A DNA stretch of 64,000 nt, from positions 62,001 through 126,000 of the forward strand of contig JADDOH010010908.1 in assembly GCA_016648135.1 (NCBI GenBank), read 5' to 3'. Below, piece by piece: positions 51,737-62,634 of the stretch (position 1 is the stretch's first letter; each line of letters opens with the position of its first letter). The position numbers and the translations under genes are program-made. The stretch is from Agrypnia vestita (Eukaryota > Arthropoda > Insecta > Trichoptera > Phryganeidae). Under the pieces are notes generated by a model. That model saw nothing but the letters and a program-made list of their open reading frames with translations. It did not search any database and was not told the origin of the DNA.

Positions 51737-53021
51737 TTAGGTCCTTACATATGAAATTGGCGTTTAGTATGGGAGGAACATAAAGCCGATTTTTTTAATT
51801 ACAATATATTTATTTAATCAAAGTTTGTACCATTGCTATCTATGCACTTTTGCTATCTCATAGGTAGTTCATCGATCCCTTTACTAAAAAAACCATTCGG
51901 ACGGGAATCAATAAAATCTTTGAAGGCGGTTTGGACTGCCCCATCGGAGTTGATTTTTTTCCTTTGCAAGAAGTTATCCAAATTTCGAAAAAAATGGTAA
52001 TCTGTTGGGGCAAGGTCCGGAGAGTACGGTGGATGTCTTAGACATTCCAATTGAAGCTCCTCTAATTTGGTAGCCGTCTGTTGTGCAGTGTGTGGTCTAG
52101 CGTTATCATGAAGCAGCAGTGGCCTAGAGCGATTAACCAGCCTCGGTTGTTTAGCAGCTAGCTTTTCCATCATGGTTTGCAGTTGCTGACAATAGACATC
52201 TGCCGTAATCGTCTGGCCAGATTTAAGAAAGCTGTAGTGAACGACACCAGCACTAGTCCACCAAACGCTCACAAGTAACTTTTTTGGAGTCAATTTTCGC
52301 TTGGGGCATGGTTTGGCTGGTTCGGCAGGGTTCAGCCATTGCGATGAGCGCTTCCGATTATCGTACAGGATCCACTTTTCATCACAGGTAATGATTCGAT
52401 TTAAAATCCCTTCATTATTGTGCCGGTTGAGTAATGCAACGCAGCAGTCAACGCGCGTTTGTTGATTTGCTTCACTCAATTCGTGAGGTACCCACCTTTC
52501 AAGCTTTTTCACCTTACCAATTTGCTTCAAGTGGATTAAAACAGTTTTATCACTAACACCGCAGCCTGCAGCTAACTCGGATGTGGTTTGCGATGGATCC
52601 GCTTCCACAATAGCCTTCAATTCTTCATTATCAACTTTGGTCTCCGGCCGTCCACGGGGCTTGTTCTGCAGGTCGAAATTTCCAGAACGAAAACGTTGGA
52701 ATCAAAAACGCACTGTGTTTTCTTTTGCGGCACCGTCACCATACGCATCATTAATCCTTCGAGCCGTTTCTGCCGCACTGGTGCCACGGTGGAACTCGTA
52801 CTCGCAAATAACGCGATATTTCAAGTTTTTCATTTTGTAAACTGAGTGACGCAAAGAAAAAAACAATTGAGGAAAAAACAAATGAATTATAATATTCAAA
52901 ACACAAATACATGAGTAAATAGCTGTATAAATTTGGATTTGGAATTCCTAACCAAAGAGAAGATATTTGAGATCAAATTTGCCAGTACGGCAAAACGCCA
53001 ATTTCATATGTAAGGACCTAA
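51737..53021 (-). mobile_element. Mariner element, copy 2 (1285 bp)
   Basis: The same 29-bp inverted ends as copy 1, flanked by TA (51735-51736, 53022-53023). It is the better copy: the transposase frame has no frameshift. Confidence 0.95.
51814..52833 (-). pseudogene. Mariner transposase with two Trp-to-stop changes
   Basis: 339-codon frame from MKNLKYRV at 52833 to TAA at 51814. Order: HTH1, linker, second HTH, WVPHEL, first Asp in CDEKW, second in HDNARPHTA, third in YSPDLAPTDYHFF with 34 residues between the last two Asp (D,D34D), then C-terminus. It is full length for the family. Two TGG codons are stops: TGA after KENTVRF and TAG in the C-terminal MRWQK. No indels. Copy 1 retains Trp at both places. 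It matches a mariner transposase but the subfamily cannot be fixed here. Confidence 0.95.
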
Positions 53022-53023
53022 TA

Positions 53024-53423
53024 TATAATGAGGAAATGACATAGGACAACTATCTGAGAAAACCCTAAAATGAATTTCTGTGTAATGCTGTATACTTTTT
53101 CTCAATGGTTTTTGCTTATTTAAAAATTTTATTATATATTTTGTAATTATATTTAATTTTGATTTCTCTTTTTGCTTAACCTTACTTTACCGATAATTCT
53201 GTATTTCTGTTTCTAATCATTTTATAAAACTTAAATATATTATATATTTGTTCATTTAAAAATGTATTGTAATACTAAATTATATTTTTTAACTCTTTTT
53301 TTTCTGTATATAGTTGACTTCCTTGAAACAGGTAATCCCTAGTTAGGCAGTCGAAGTGTACGTGTAGGCAGTACGAAAAATAAGATATGAATAAAACTAT
53401 TATTATTAAAAAAATAAAAAATA
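53024..53423. other. No gene seen
   Basis: A+T-rich; nothing recognised. Confidence 0.4.
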
Positions 53424-53799
53424 AATGTTTGTAAGTTGGATATAGGAGGTAATCTTCGAAAGTACTCATCCGATTTCAAAAATTCTTTCAACAATATTTA
53501 GAATAAACTTTCAAAGTGGACATAGATTATATAATATCCTGTTAAAATAAAAGAGCTTTTCGTGGTGACCTATTTTACAACTAAAGTCGACGAAAAAATG
53601 GTCGAGCGATGCGTTTTTTTTACAATTGCTGCCTAAACGGTACGAGATGTTTAAATACTTTCTATATAGAAGTTGTAGAACTCAAAAATTTCTATAAAAA
53701 AGTCTGCGACGACATATATTTATATGTTAACGTTAATAAAATATGACTAAAAGTTACTAAAAATCTACGCGTGCGAAGTTCCGCAGGTAAACTGCTTAG
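53424..53799 (+). mobile_element. Non-autonomous Helitron, family C, decayed copy
   Basis: Matches 614-974 in order (CTCATCCGAT, TCGTGGTGACCTATTTTACAACTAAAGTCGACG, AAAATCTACGCGTGCGAAG). The 3' end is CTTAG instead of CTAG and the hairpin is broken. The 5' end is lost. Confidence 0.75.
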
Positions 53800-54338
53800 T
53801 TATAATTTTCATTCATCTGAAATAATTTTTTAAAAATCTTAATATTTAAAATAATAAATTCAAGGTATTCAATAAAAAAAGCATAAAGTCAATGTTTTCA
53901 TTTTATTTACTAACGGTTTTGAAATCAGGCTAATTTTGAAAACGGAATGAGATTATTAGAAGTTACGGACAGATATTCGAAATCATTATTATTGGAGATG
54001 GGGGTTACAAGCACACATTAAAATTTTTAATGTCACTGTCTTGTCTTTCACACTTGATTGCACTGTTGAGATTTGGATTTCTTCCTGAATGTCAGTCTCA
54101 TTCGCAGTCCAAATATCATATAAAATCATCACTTAAGCCAGCCACATGATAGGTCGTAAGTACTATAAAGCTTCATCTCTGTGAGACATCTAAAATAAAT
54201 TTTGATCCATAACGACCCCTCTTGGGACAAACATACTCAAAATACATATTGAAATAGTCTAGATTGGTCAACTTATATGTTAGCAGAAACAAGACAGGGG
54301 AATATGGAAGAACGTTGTCTTGTCTTTAGGGTCCCTAT
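53800..54338. other. No gene; decayed R1 words at 54110-54260
   Basis: CACTTAAGCCAGCCACATGATAGGTCGTAAG and TCATCTCTGTGAGACATC are R1 remnants. The rest is A+T-rich and unassigned. Confidence 0.5.
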
Positions 54339-55419
54339 TAGGGAATGCAATCCCGAGTCGGGATTGCCCTTTCGGGATCCCTCGAGATTAGAATTTCCAA
54401 TCCCGCGGGATCCCTATGGATCGGGATCCCGAATACTTTTGTGTTTTTTTTTGTTTATAGAGCTGAATAGCAATTAACGACAATGCCTTGCATTTTTACA
54501 TCAGCAATTTTAATAAAATGTTCATTATTAATCATTGCATTAAAGTTTTTGTAGGCGTTTTTCCAAGCATCAATCAGTCAATGTACCTAGTAGAGTAAAA
54601 ACTACTAACTAGTAGTAGTTTTTATTACTATGTTAGGTTGATAAAATACAGAAAATATTATTCAAAGCTATTTTCATTATTTGAATGTGACATGAACATA
54701 AGTTTTAAGTACTTACTAAAATATCTATAGACGTATACAATTAAACATACAAAACATAAAAAAGTAACACATGGAAACCAAGTTTTTATTATACTCCCTG
54801 TCTTTGTAAATTATAACAACAATTAAAGACGAATTAAAACATATAACATAACACTAAACTTACAGAAATTCAATATATTTCTAAAATGTCAGATGTTTTA
54901 AGTTTTGATAAGACACGTCATGCTTTGAAGATTAAATTCTAAAAATATTTGTCAGTCAATTTAGATTTTCGACATTCGTAGTGAAGTACCTATTATGTAT
55001 ACCGACGGAGTAATACAAATTTAGAAAATATTCCGCGACGTTATCGGGCCTTCGTTGCTAGTAATCAAACTTATCTAATGATTCCAATTTGAAAAAACCA
55101 TTAAAATTTCTAAAAATCCGAAATTATACTATAATTATTAATTTTTTTTAACGAAAATTTGATAGTACTTCTTTATCGTCGCCACAAGTCTACTTGGATA
55201 GTTTCAGCTAGATTGGATCACGGGAAAAGGGTTAAAAATCGATCCAAAGTTTTTTCGACAGCAAGCCGGCAAGTCGGTAGGCAAGCAGACTCCACGAGTT
55301 AAAAGAAAGGAAGTAAAAATGCTGATTAATCCGTAATGATAATCTCGTCGGATTTTTCGGTTCGGGATTGATCTCGTAAAATGCCTCGAGATCTCGCGGG
55401 ATCGGGATTGCATTCCCTA
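54339..55419. mobile_element. hAT MITE (TAGGGAATGC family) split by MITE-G
   Basis: TAGGGAATGCAATCCCGAGT...TCGGGATTGCATTCCCTA, flanked by GTCCCTAT (54331-54338) and GTCCCGAT (55420-55427), one mismatch in 8. A MITE-G of about 555 bp occupies the interior. Without it the length matches the 500-bp family. Confidence 0.9.
54763..55320 (-). mobile_element. MITE-G, long subfamily, inside a hAT MITE
   Basis: Replaces the junction ACAAAACATAAAA|TTGCTGAT of the hAT MITE (compare 60237-60256). Contains the long-subfamily interior and AAGGAAGTAAAAA end. Confidence 0.85.
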
Positions 55420-55427
55420 GTCCCGAT

Positions 55428-55929
55428 CCTGTGTACTAGTGGACAAGGGGACGAAGATCTCCTCAAACTCGTGTGCGAACGAGGATCGCAGGCGGGCGGC
55501 AGTCATAAATCGCATTCGCGGGTTATCGATTAACAAGATGACGTCATTAAAAATGTCGGAAAAAAGCGCGGTTCGCCTCCCACGGCGTGTTATTATTTAC
55601 CCGGCAATTTCGCTATAATTCCATAATAAGAGACGCGCTCACCAGGGTCCCGGGACACGAATTACAACACCATCCCCCCTCTCACCCACGCGATCCTCCC
55701 CCTAACCGCCCTCGGCAGGGCGATTCAACTGTTGATGCCAGAGCTCTGTTGAAGCGGAAACTACTTAGCCGACACCTACGGCAGTTCGTTGGCAGAGGCG
55801 AAACTGCGATACGGGAATAGGCGTGATGACAGTATTAAAATTTATTTTTTTTAAATTTGAATGCATATCGAGATCAGCTGGAAATATTTTGATACATAGA
55901 TATAATACTAGCACAGCCCAACACCATTT
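55428..55929. other. No recognised gene
   Basis: G+C-richer patch 55440-55820 with an open frame at 55587-55820 (77 codons, arginine-rich) but no motif. No repeats shared. Possibly unique sequence. Confidence 0.4.
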
Positions 55930-56820
55930 CTTTTATCTCATCAATAAACATGCTTAAGGTGGTATACTTTGCGTTTGCCCAGTCCTTACTACAGTATGGT
56001 ATAGTTGGCTGGGGCGGAACCTTTAAGTCTAATATACTAGCGGTGGAAATAGTTCAGATAGTAATTATCAACGTGATTTTGAAGAAACCCTCAATATTCC
56101 CAACAAGGGAACTTTTCAACATTTTTAACGTCCCAAATATTAATCAAATCTATAAAAAATTACGATACTTCAAATTCATAAAATGTGTATCAATAATAGT
56201 ACATTTGGATGTTTTAGTAATAGACCGAGATCGGCTGGAAATATTTTGAAACCTAAATGTAATACCATTTCGCCTATTAAGGAGTATCATTCTTTAATGC
56301 TCTTCCCAATGAAATGAAGACGAAAAAAAATTATAGAAAATTCAAGACTAAATTGAAAAATCTTCTACAAAAAACCATCACAATAACGTAATGAAAAAAT
56401 CTTATCAAAAACAATCTATATATATTTTAAATGTTATTAAAACACCTTCTTAATTATTAATTTTTATAACTTAATTTAATGTTTCCTTGTGTATATCTTA
56501 TTTACTTAATCTAATGTCTTACATTTTTGTATTTTTGTATTGTTTATATCTTAGTTACTTAATTTAATATCTTAATTTTTATAACTTAATCTAATGTCTA
56601 TATCTTACTTATTTAATCTAATGTCTTACACTAACGATTTCATTAATAATAGATATATACATGTATGACAATGCCCCCACTTTTAAACACGAGAATAAAT
56701 TCTCATTTACAAGTGGGTAAGTGTATAATATAAATGTGTATTAATTATATTATATTGAATACACTCTTAAGTTTGTACATTTACCAAATAAATTTAATAA
56801 ATAAAAAATATAAAAAATAA
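55930..56820 (+). pseudogene. LINE-N protein fragment and 3' UTR
   Basis: The plus-strand frame from about 55950 reads LKVVYFAFAQSLLQYGIVGW and GG, then VILKKPSIFPTRELFNIFNV followed by PNINQIYKKLRYFKFIK: the segment after reverse transcriptase in jockey-like LINEs. A following frame has CNTISPIKEYHS and LPNEMKTKKNYRKFKTKLKN, the usual LP...K......FK..LK end. Downstream is A+T-rich 3' UTR with a GAATAAATTCTCATTTACAAG hairpin and AATAAA-rich tail near 56785-56820. The frame is broken; catalytic motifs lost. Confidence 0.7.
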
Positions 56821-56879
56821 CGCAACAATATTATTACTATTCTCAAAATAAGCTTAACGCCTGTGCTATGAGAATGGGA

Positions 56880-57420
56880 CAAGGGTTTTTTTAATTGTAT
56901 TTATTCATCGGAAACAAACAGTACATATAAAAATCACATTACACACAAATTAATAGTATAGATACTATCTTACAAGATTCCACAAAAGTAACATGTAACA
57001 TATAGCAACATTAATAACTTAAGATATACAAAAAAACAAAAAAGTGAAAGCTTTAAGTTACGTACAAACTATGAAAGTCAAAGAATTAAAGGAAAAAGGG
57101 GAATCAGGAATGGATAGGAAAGGATAGATCTAATTAGTAAAAAGGGGAAGAGATAAGAAGTAAATGAAGTGCAAAAGATATATAGCGTAAAGATATCTGA
57201 TCAATACATCTGCGTATACATATTCGAGGTCTGGACTAAAGAAAAAATATGAAAAAGAAAGATACAAGATAAAAATTACATATACGAAGTCATGACCAAA
57301 GAAAGGAGGTGGTTAAAAAAGAGAAAAAAAAAAGGTTAATGACTGAGGTGAATAACCAAGATTTTTAAATTCATAGATTGATGAATTTAAGAGATGCAAG
57401 TCGCTGAATATACTATTTGC
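56880..57420 (-). repeat. LINE-J 3' UTR copy
   Basis: Contiguous version of 33005-33360 plus 33530-33780: TTTATTCATCGGAAACAAACAGTACATATAAAAATCA, AAAAGGGGAAGAGATAAGAAG, TATACATATTCGAGGTCTGGAC, CATAGATTGATGAATTTAAGAGATG. Confidence 0.75.
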
Positions 57421-57789
57421 AAGACGAACTCTAAACAAAACTCATTCATTTACAGATCCACAAATACAATTAACTTTAATTACATTGCTATTTTTAACTA
57501 TTCGGGACTCGACTATTTAACAAAAATAAATTTCACAACCTCACCCAAACTAGTTCACTTAATTTATATTCCCATATACTCCCTCTTTCTTTCCTTTATC
57601 CTGATCCTAGATCCCACTCCGCCCTTCCTATTCTTCTCAACATAATATATTGAAACTATAAGCTATGTCATATTGTCACACATTGCTTATATCATTAATA
57701 ATTAATCTTAAGTGGAAACTTCATTATTGGCATAATTTACTATATTTATCTCTCGTATGTTAATTTAAGACTTTCTGTTAACTTTTCCT
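57421..57789. other. No recognised gene
   Basis: Open frame 57394-57645 begins inside the LINE-J UTR and has no motif. The end resembles a retroelement UTR (AATATGTAAATAAATC). Confidence 0.4.
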
Positions 57790-57995
57790 TAAATATGTAA
57801 ATAAATCAAAGTTTGCATTTTTTTCAATATTTCTGACTTGTTTTTTGCAAAAAGTTGAAAAATCATTACAGTAACTTGGTATCGATTATGAAAAATTCAT
57901 TCGCTTCAATACAACTCAAATAAAATGATAAAAACCTTGTAAAAATTAAAAAAAAAAGATATTTTCCAAGGTTTTTATCATTTTATTTGAGATTT
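57790..57995. repeat. Fragment of foldback F family
   Basis: AAAGTTTGCATTTTTTTCAATATTTCTGACTTG, TCATTACAGTAACTTGGTATCG and AAGGTTTTTATCATTTTATTTGAG cover the middle of an F element including its turn. Confidence 0.7.
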
Positions 57996-58274
57996 AGGGT
58001 GGGAAAGGGGGACAGTGTGGTAGTGAAGGTATACGAACTCACTCGTGTTTAATTTGCCTCTCACATCACCACGTCTCATGACAATATATATAAAAGATAA
58101 AGGTTACTCAAAATGATGGACTCAATTTCATACCGCTGTATTACCTGAATTATACGTTAAATTAAAAGAGGACCTCCTAAGGTTTCGATTCCTCTGCTAG
58201 ATCGCTCAGTTTCCCAAACGATCGCTAGAATTCTCGCACTGCCAAACAATCATTTCACGTCTATTGTAAGTAAA
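57996..58274. other. LTR-end-like words, otherwise nothing
   Basis: TTTAATTTGCCTCTCACATCACCACGTCTCATGACAATATATA at 58047-58090 resembles the 3' end of the probable LTR at 47296. No gene. Confidence 0.35.
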
Positions 58275-58451
58275 ATGACTACTATGCAGCACAAGGTTTT
58301 CTGTGTTTGTGAGTTCTGTAAAACTGTTTCGGCCGCTGTAGTGCAGCGTGCCTTTTGTCTCCATTTTAACACTAAACCTCCAGCTTCAAAAAGCACTTAT
58401 AGTTGGAATCACCAATTTGAGCATGCTGGATGCTGGAAAGTGGCCATTTAA
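58275..58451 (+). pseudogene. DUF4817-like HTH fragment of a transposase
   Basis: 58-codon frame: MTTMQHKVFCVCEFCKTVSA, AVVQRAFCLHFNTKPPASKS and TYSWNHQFEHAGCW, stop at 58449. The pattern (K.V..VQR.F...F...PP....I..W..QF...G) is the DUF4817-type helix-turn-helix found at the N-terminus of many insect transposase-like proteins. The rest of the protein is missing, so this is a remnant. Identification by pattern memory. Confidence 0.6.
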
Positions 58452-58499
58452 CCGAGGCGAGGCGATGGCGCGAGGCCTCTAGCGATCATTTGCGGAACC

Positions 58500-58690
58500 A
58501 TGAATCCACAATACTTTAAAGATAGATCCCTACCTAAATCACAAGAAAATGTCCAAAAACAATGTTCTAATGTCAACAGTTATGGAGACAAGCAAATTGA
58601 TTTTAGAACATTATTATTAGAACGTCTTCGACTCATAATTTCGCCAGGAATCTACCTGTTTGAAGACAAGCTTTGTTTCTCCCGTATAGT
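58500..58690. repeat. F-related inverted repeat fragment
   Basis: CACAATACTTTAAAGATAGATCCCTACCTAAATC and GACTCATAATTTCGCCAGGAATCTACCTGTTTGAAG form imperfect inverted arms like the ends of F (compare 10327 and 18880). Confidence 0.5.
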
Positions 58691-58773
58691 AAGTATTTAA
58701 TATGAGGAACTAAATTAAATAAAATGAAAGATTATTTATCCACGCCATTAGGGATACACTAATTCAATCATCG

Positions 58774-58848
58774 TGGCCCTCTTAGCATAGTGGGTATGAA
58801 ACTGGCTTCCCACACCGAGGGTTCCGGGTTCGACTCCCTCTGAGGTCA
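58774..58848 (+). tRNA. tRNA-like sequence, probable tRNA pseudogene or SINE head
   Basis: 75 bases with A-box-like TAGCATAGTGGGTA, B-box GGGTTCGACTCC, a CTTCCCA loop (TCC if read as an anticodon, Gly) and partly paired acceptor ends TGGCCCT / GAGGTCA. The anticodon and T stems do not close well, so it is unlikely to be functional. Position next to a LINE 3' tail is typical of a SINE. Confidence 0.4.
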
Positions 58849-58914
58849 CAATTTTGATCTGTGATTTACTCAAGCCTCGGTGTTTTGTGATGTATTTCGC
58901 TTCTGTAATTCAAT

Positions 58915-59553
58915 TCAATTCAATTTATTTGATAATATGTACATTACAAACAAAATGTTTAAGGCATACATATTAGGAAGTATATATCAAAATAAAAATA
59001 TTTAATAAATTAAAAATAACATAAAATCTGGTCAAAGGTGTAGGAGAATCCCGCTTCGGAAAACCCCTTCAAACACATGGAATATATCAATACCCAAAGC
59101 GATTTTGTTCAGCATAGCTGTGGCTCTTCCAACAGGCATAACCATCGGCAGGTTGGTCCTGTATATTGTAATGTGAAACAATCTATGCTGACGATGTCAG
59201 TCGATGTAATTATCAGGAACATACAAACCAATGCTCTGCATAATTTCAGGATTATCGATCATACCGCGCAACAATCGATAAAAATGTGTCATCAAATACA
59301 CATTCCTTCTAGTCTCTAGGCTATTGTATCCAAGCATACCATGGAGAAACTCGGTTGGGTAAAGCCAAGGATAATGCCCGTACTCTCTCATGTAGAGATA
59401 TCTCAGAAACTTATTTTGAACTTTCTCCACCATAAGAGAGTACTTGCCCTCATGTGGCCCCCAGATCATCGAGCCACTCTCGAGTCTACTCCGCACCGAG
59501 GAGTTGTAAAGTTGGCCTATTGAAGCATAAAAAAAATAAAAAATATCAAACAA
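58915..59553 (-). pseudogene. LINE-M protein C-terminus and 3' UTR
   Basis: Open frame at 59197-59553 on the minus strand (118 codons): LYNSSVRSRLESGSMIWGPH, EGKYSLMVEKVQNKFLRYLY, GYNSLETRRNVYLMTHFYRL. This is the region following reverse transcriptase in jockey/CR1-type LINEs (SVRS.LE....W.P......VQ.KFLR.L......SLE.RR.......Y). Downstream frames continue to a TGTAGGAGAATCCCGCTTCGG block and an (AATTC)n tail at about 58915-58930. A second copy of the UTR is at 38505. 5' truncated. Confidence 0.8.
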
Positions 59554-60082
59554 AAGAATCGAGGCGTTTTAAAATATTTAATTCAATAAATAAATTCTTT
59601 TTCATTTTCAAAATAGAAATTTCAATAAGGGATTTGCTTGTAAATAAGGGTGTATGTATTGCGTGTTCCACGCGCACCTATAATTTATTTTTGTAAAGCC
59701 TACAAACAATTATTTTCCAGCCGAACGCTTTACAGACCGACACCATACAAAGCCGCGGGGGTGGCTAGGGGTCGCGCCTTTGTAGGGTCATTTAGGGTCC
59801 ACAATAGCGGAGTTTCACTGACCGTATCTATTTCCAAAATTCAAATAGCTCATTATAATGGGACGGTTTAATGTCATGACCCGATCAGCTATGGACAAGC
59901 GGGCGAAAATTTGGCAACACAGAAATATCATCAGGTCTTCTATTTTATTTTATTTTATTTTTTTGTTAACATTTTGCAATACAGCCTTTAAAAGTATAAA
60001 TCTTAGTGTAATTTATCAAAATGTGACGTATATACGTGCAGGAAATGGACGGAAGATGCATCCGCACCGAATGCACAGAATG
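59554..60082. other. No gene seen
   Basis: Unassigned sequence with a G+C-richer patch (59720-59800). Confidence 0.4.
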
Positions 60083-60349
60083 AAAAACTACTAACTAGTA
60101 GTAGTTTTTATTACTATGTTCGGTTGATAAAATACAGCAAATATTATTCAAAGCTATTTTCATTATTTGAATGTGATATGAACATTTATAAGTTTTAAGT
60201 ACTTACTAAAAGCTCTATAGACATATACAATTAAACATACAAAACATAAAACTTGCTGATCAATCCCGATAATCTCATCCGATTTTTCGGTTCGGGATTG
60301 ATCTCGTAAAATGCCTCGAGATCTCGCGGGATCGGGATTGCATTCCCTA
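60083..60349. mobile_element. hAT MITE (TAGGGAATGC family), half element
   Basis: Right half only, from AAAAACTACTAACTAGTAGTAGTTTTT to CGGGATTGCATTCCCTA. The break coincides with that internal hairpin, which is intact in the copy at 54598. Confidence 0.8.
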
Positions 60350-60847
60350 GCCCCAACCCACCATACATGCACTAATCATTTTTTTAATATACGACGCAGA
60401 TGTACACTAACGAAGCCCTCCGTTCTATCCTCTTAAGTCTTAAATACATATTTTGAATGCCAGTCGCATGACGGGATGGGCTCGAAATAAATCCCTTATC
60501 CGAAAATTTCCCCTCCCGCCTCGCCCATAATAAACAGTTGAATTTTATTATTTTCTTAGGGAAAAATGTTTAAAATGCGGCGCACGTGGTCGGAAAGGAC
60601 GTTACAATAACAGATTCGAAGCACAAGCCCAAAAAGGGAATACCGACAGAATAAATTATATTAAAAATACTTGATGTTTTTTCTGACTTTGAATCACAGT
60701 TGACATTATACAAATAGGATTTTTCGCAATTTACAGAATCAAAAAAAGAACATAAAAATCGACAGATATACCCAATAAAAATTGAATACATATTGTCACG
60801 TGTCATGGAATTTTATAACGGATTTATTGATTTCTGAATAATTAATT
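60350..60847. other. No gene seen
   Basis: Unassigned; no frame or repeat recognised. Confidence 0.4.
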
Positions 60848-61145
60848 AATGTATATTATAGAAATCTCACAGAGACGAAACTGTATTTCTTATGGGAGAG
60901 TAGGTATAGAAGTCATTTAGGTATACATAGGACTTATGACCTATCTTATGTGATCACTTAAGCCAACCATAAGATAGGTCATAAGTCCTATGTACACCCA
61001 AATGACTTCTATACCTACTTTCCCATAAGAAATACAATTTCGTCTCTGTGAGATTTCTATAATATACATTAATTGATTAATAATGTCTCTGTGACATAAA
61101 TCCAGCACTGTTCTGAAAGATTTGAACAAACTCAAAATATTCTGA
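60848..61145. repeat. Repeat R1 in palindromic form, second locus
   Basis: Arms 60848-60950 and 60968-61070 with the loop TGATCACTTAAGCCAAC, as at 50750. Followed by R1 sequence TAATGTCTCTGTGACATAAATCCAGCACTGTTCTG...AAAATATTCTGAA. Confidence 0.85.
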
Positions 61146-61683
61146 ATCTGAATAATTAATTATTCAAACGTACAAGGTCACTTATCACTATTAAATATAA
61201 CGCTATTCCTTAAATTAAACTGTTTCGCAAATTTATCACTCGTAAATAGATACTTTATATTCGCTTTAACACTTTACTCACTATTCACTAGAATATTCCA
61301 TCCGATCTCCGCACTTATTAATTTCGCTTTGGTTTATTTCGCTACGTAAAAACTTTCCAGTATCGTATTACCGCTCGCTTGGCACCACTGGCTTCTCGCA
61401 ACACGCCGCTACCGCTCGCTTGGCCAGTCTGGCCCGCAGCTCGCGACTGCCTTCGCCTCTATTATCGCTGTCAACGCGCACAGAAAAAGCTGACTCCCTT
61501 ACTCCCGTGTGCAGTATTTATATTCTCTAATGCTGATATCGAAATTCGCAGAAGTTTTCCGCTTTTTCGATAACTTCCTCGCGGTTTCCAGACTTTTGGA
61601 GATCTTTCTCGATCTTTATCGTAAGCCGCAGATTATGCTAGGCCGTTCTGGAATCTTCTGGAAAATTTGCGCCACCTAGGACA
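61146..61683 (-). mobile_element. Probable solo LTR on the minus strand
   Basis: Minus strand starts TGTCCTAGGTGGCGC, has a TATAAATA box (61515-61522) and an HSE-like TTCtgGAAtcTTCtgGAA (61646-61663, as read on plus) upstream of it. A decayed relative lies at 6170-6600. CTGAA occurs on both sides and could be the 5-bp duplication, but the A+T-rich end is uncertain. Confidence 0.4.
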
Positions 61684-61989
61684 CTGAAAACGATTTTTTG
61701 GCCGTAGCCTGTCGATTAATATTTATATTTTCTTAATTATTGTAAATAATGTTCAGTTTATTATTTTTATAAAAGAACAGAGGTTCTATCTAAGTTATTG
61801 CCTTATTAGTGAATCAAGTCAGAAAAAAATTGCGCTATAATAAAGTTCTCAAGGAATATGCTGTCTAATCCGTTAGAGATACTAAAAAATCATTTAGAAG
61901 AGAATTGTGGTTGTGAATGATCTACAATATTTAATTAAATATTGAGAATAAACAAAATAAGTACATTTTTTTTAAATTATAGTTTTTTC
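61684..61989. other. No gene seen
   Basis: A+T-rich DNA without recognised features. Confidence 0.4.
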
Positions 61990-62385
61990 ACTGTATTTAT
62001 CTTCTACCTTTCTTTAATTCATCTTTTTTCTTTTGTCCAGACCTCGTATATGTATATGCAGATGTATTGATCAGATATCTTTTGCACTTCTCTATCTTAT
62101 TATCTCCTCTCCTTTTTACTAAGTAGATTTGTCCTTTCCTATCCATTTCTTTTTTCCCTTTTACCTTTAATTCTTTGACTTTCATAGTTTGTTCGTAATT
62201 TAAAACTTTCACTTTTTTGTGTTTTTATGTATAACTGAAGTTATTGTTGCTATATGTTAATACATAACATGTTAATTCTGTGGAAACTTGTAATATGGTC
62301 TCTATACTACTCAATAATTACGTGTAATCTGATTTTTTATGTACTGTTAGTTTCCCATGAATAAATAAAATAAAACAAAATAAAT
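61990..62385 (+). repeat. LINE-J 3' UTR with tail
   Basis: Inverted relative to 33005 and 56880: CTTTTGTCCAGACCTCGTATATGTATATGCAGATG, GTACTGTTAGTTTCCCATGAATAAATAAAATAAAACAAAATAAA. Ends in the A-rich tail. Confidence 0.75.
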
Positions 62386-62634
62386 CTCTTTTGCTTGGAG
62401 AGGGACTTATCTCCTGTAAAGTTTTTTTTTTAAATATAATTGTGTTTTTTGAAGTGTTCACTTAATTTCTTTTTTTGTTTGATTTCTGTAGGAAGATTAT
62501 AGAAGTTTTTTATGGCTAAGTATATGTAGTTCTGTTGAAATTGTTTGGTATTGCACTTTGGTACTTTAAAGTTATTTTAGTATCTTAAAGATGTGCTTGT
62601 TTCGAATTGTTTAATGTTTTTTTATATATATGTA
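62386..62634. other. Possible LINE 3' UTR
   Basis: CTCTTTTGCTTGGAGAGGGACTTATCTCC resembles 24455-24490. No coding. Confidence 0.3.

Noticed and set aside
58774..58848. Functional tRNA-Gly (TCC)
   Set aside because: Anticodon and T stems do not pair properly; kept only as a tRNA-like sequence.
60941..61135. Frame with YGKVGIEVIWVYIGLMT, similar to frames at 35654 and 45340
   Set aside because: It falls in the R1 palindrome. Both strands of each arm give frames, and stops and shifts occur in other copies, so coding is not supported.
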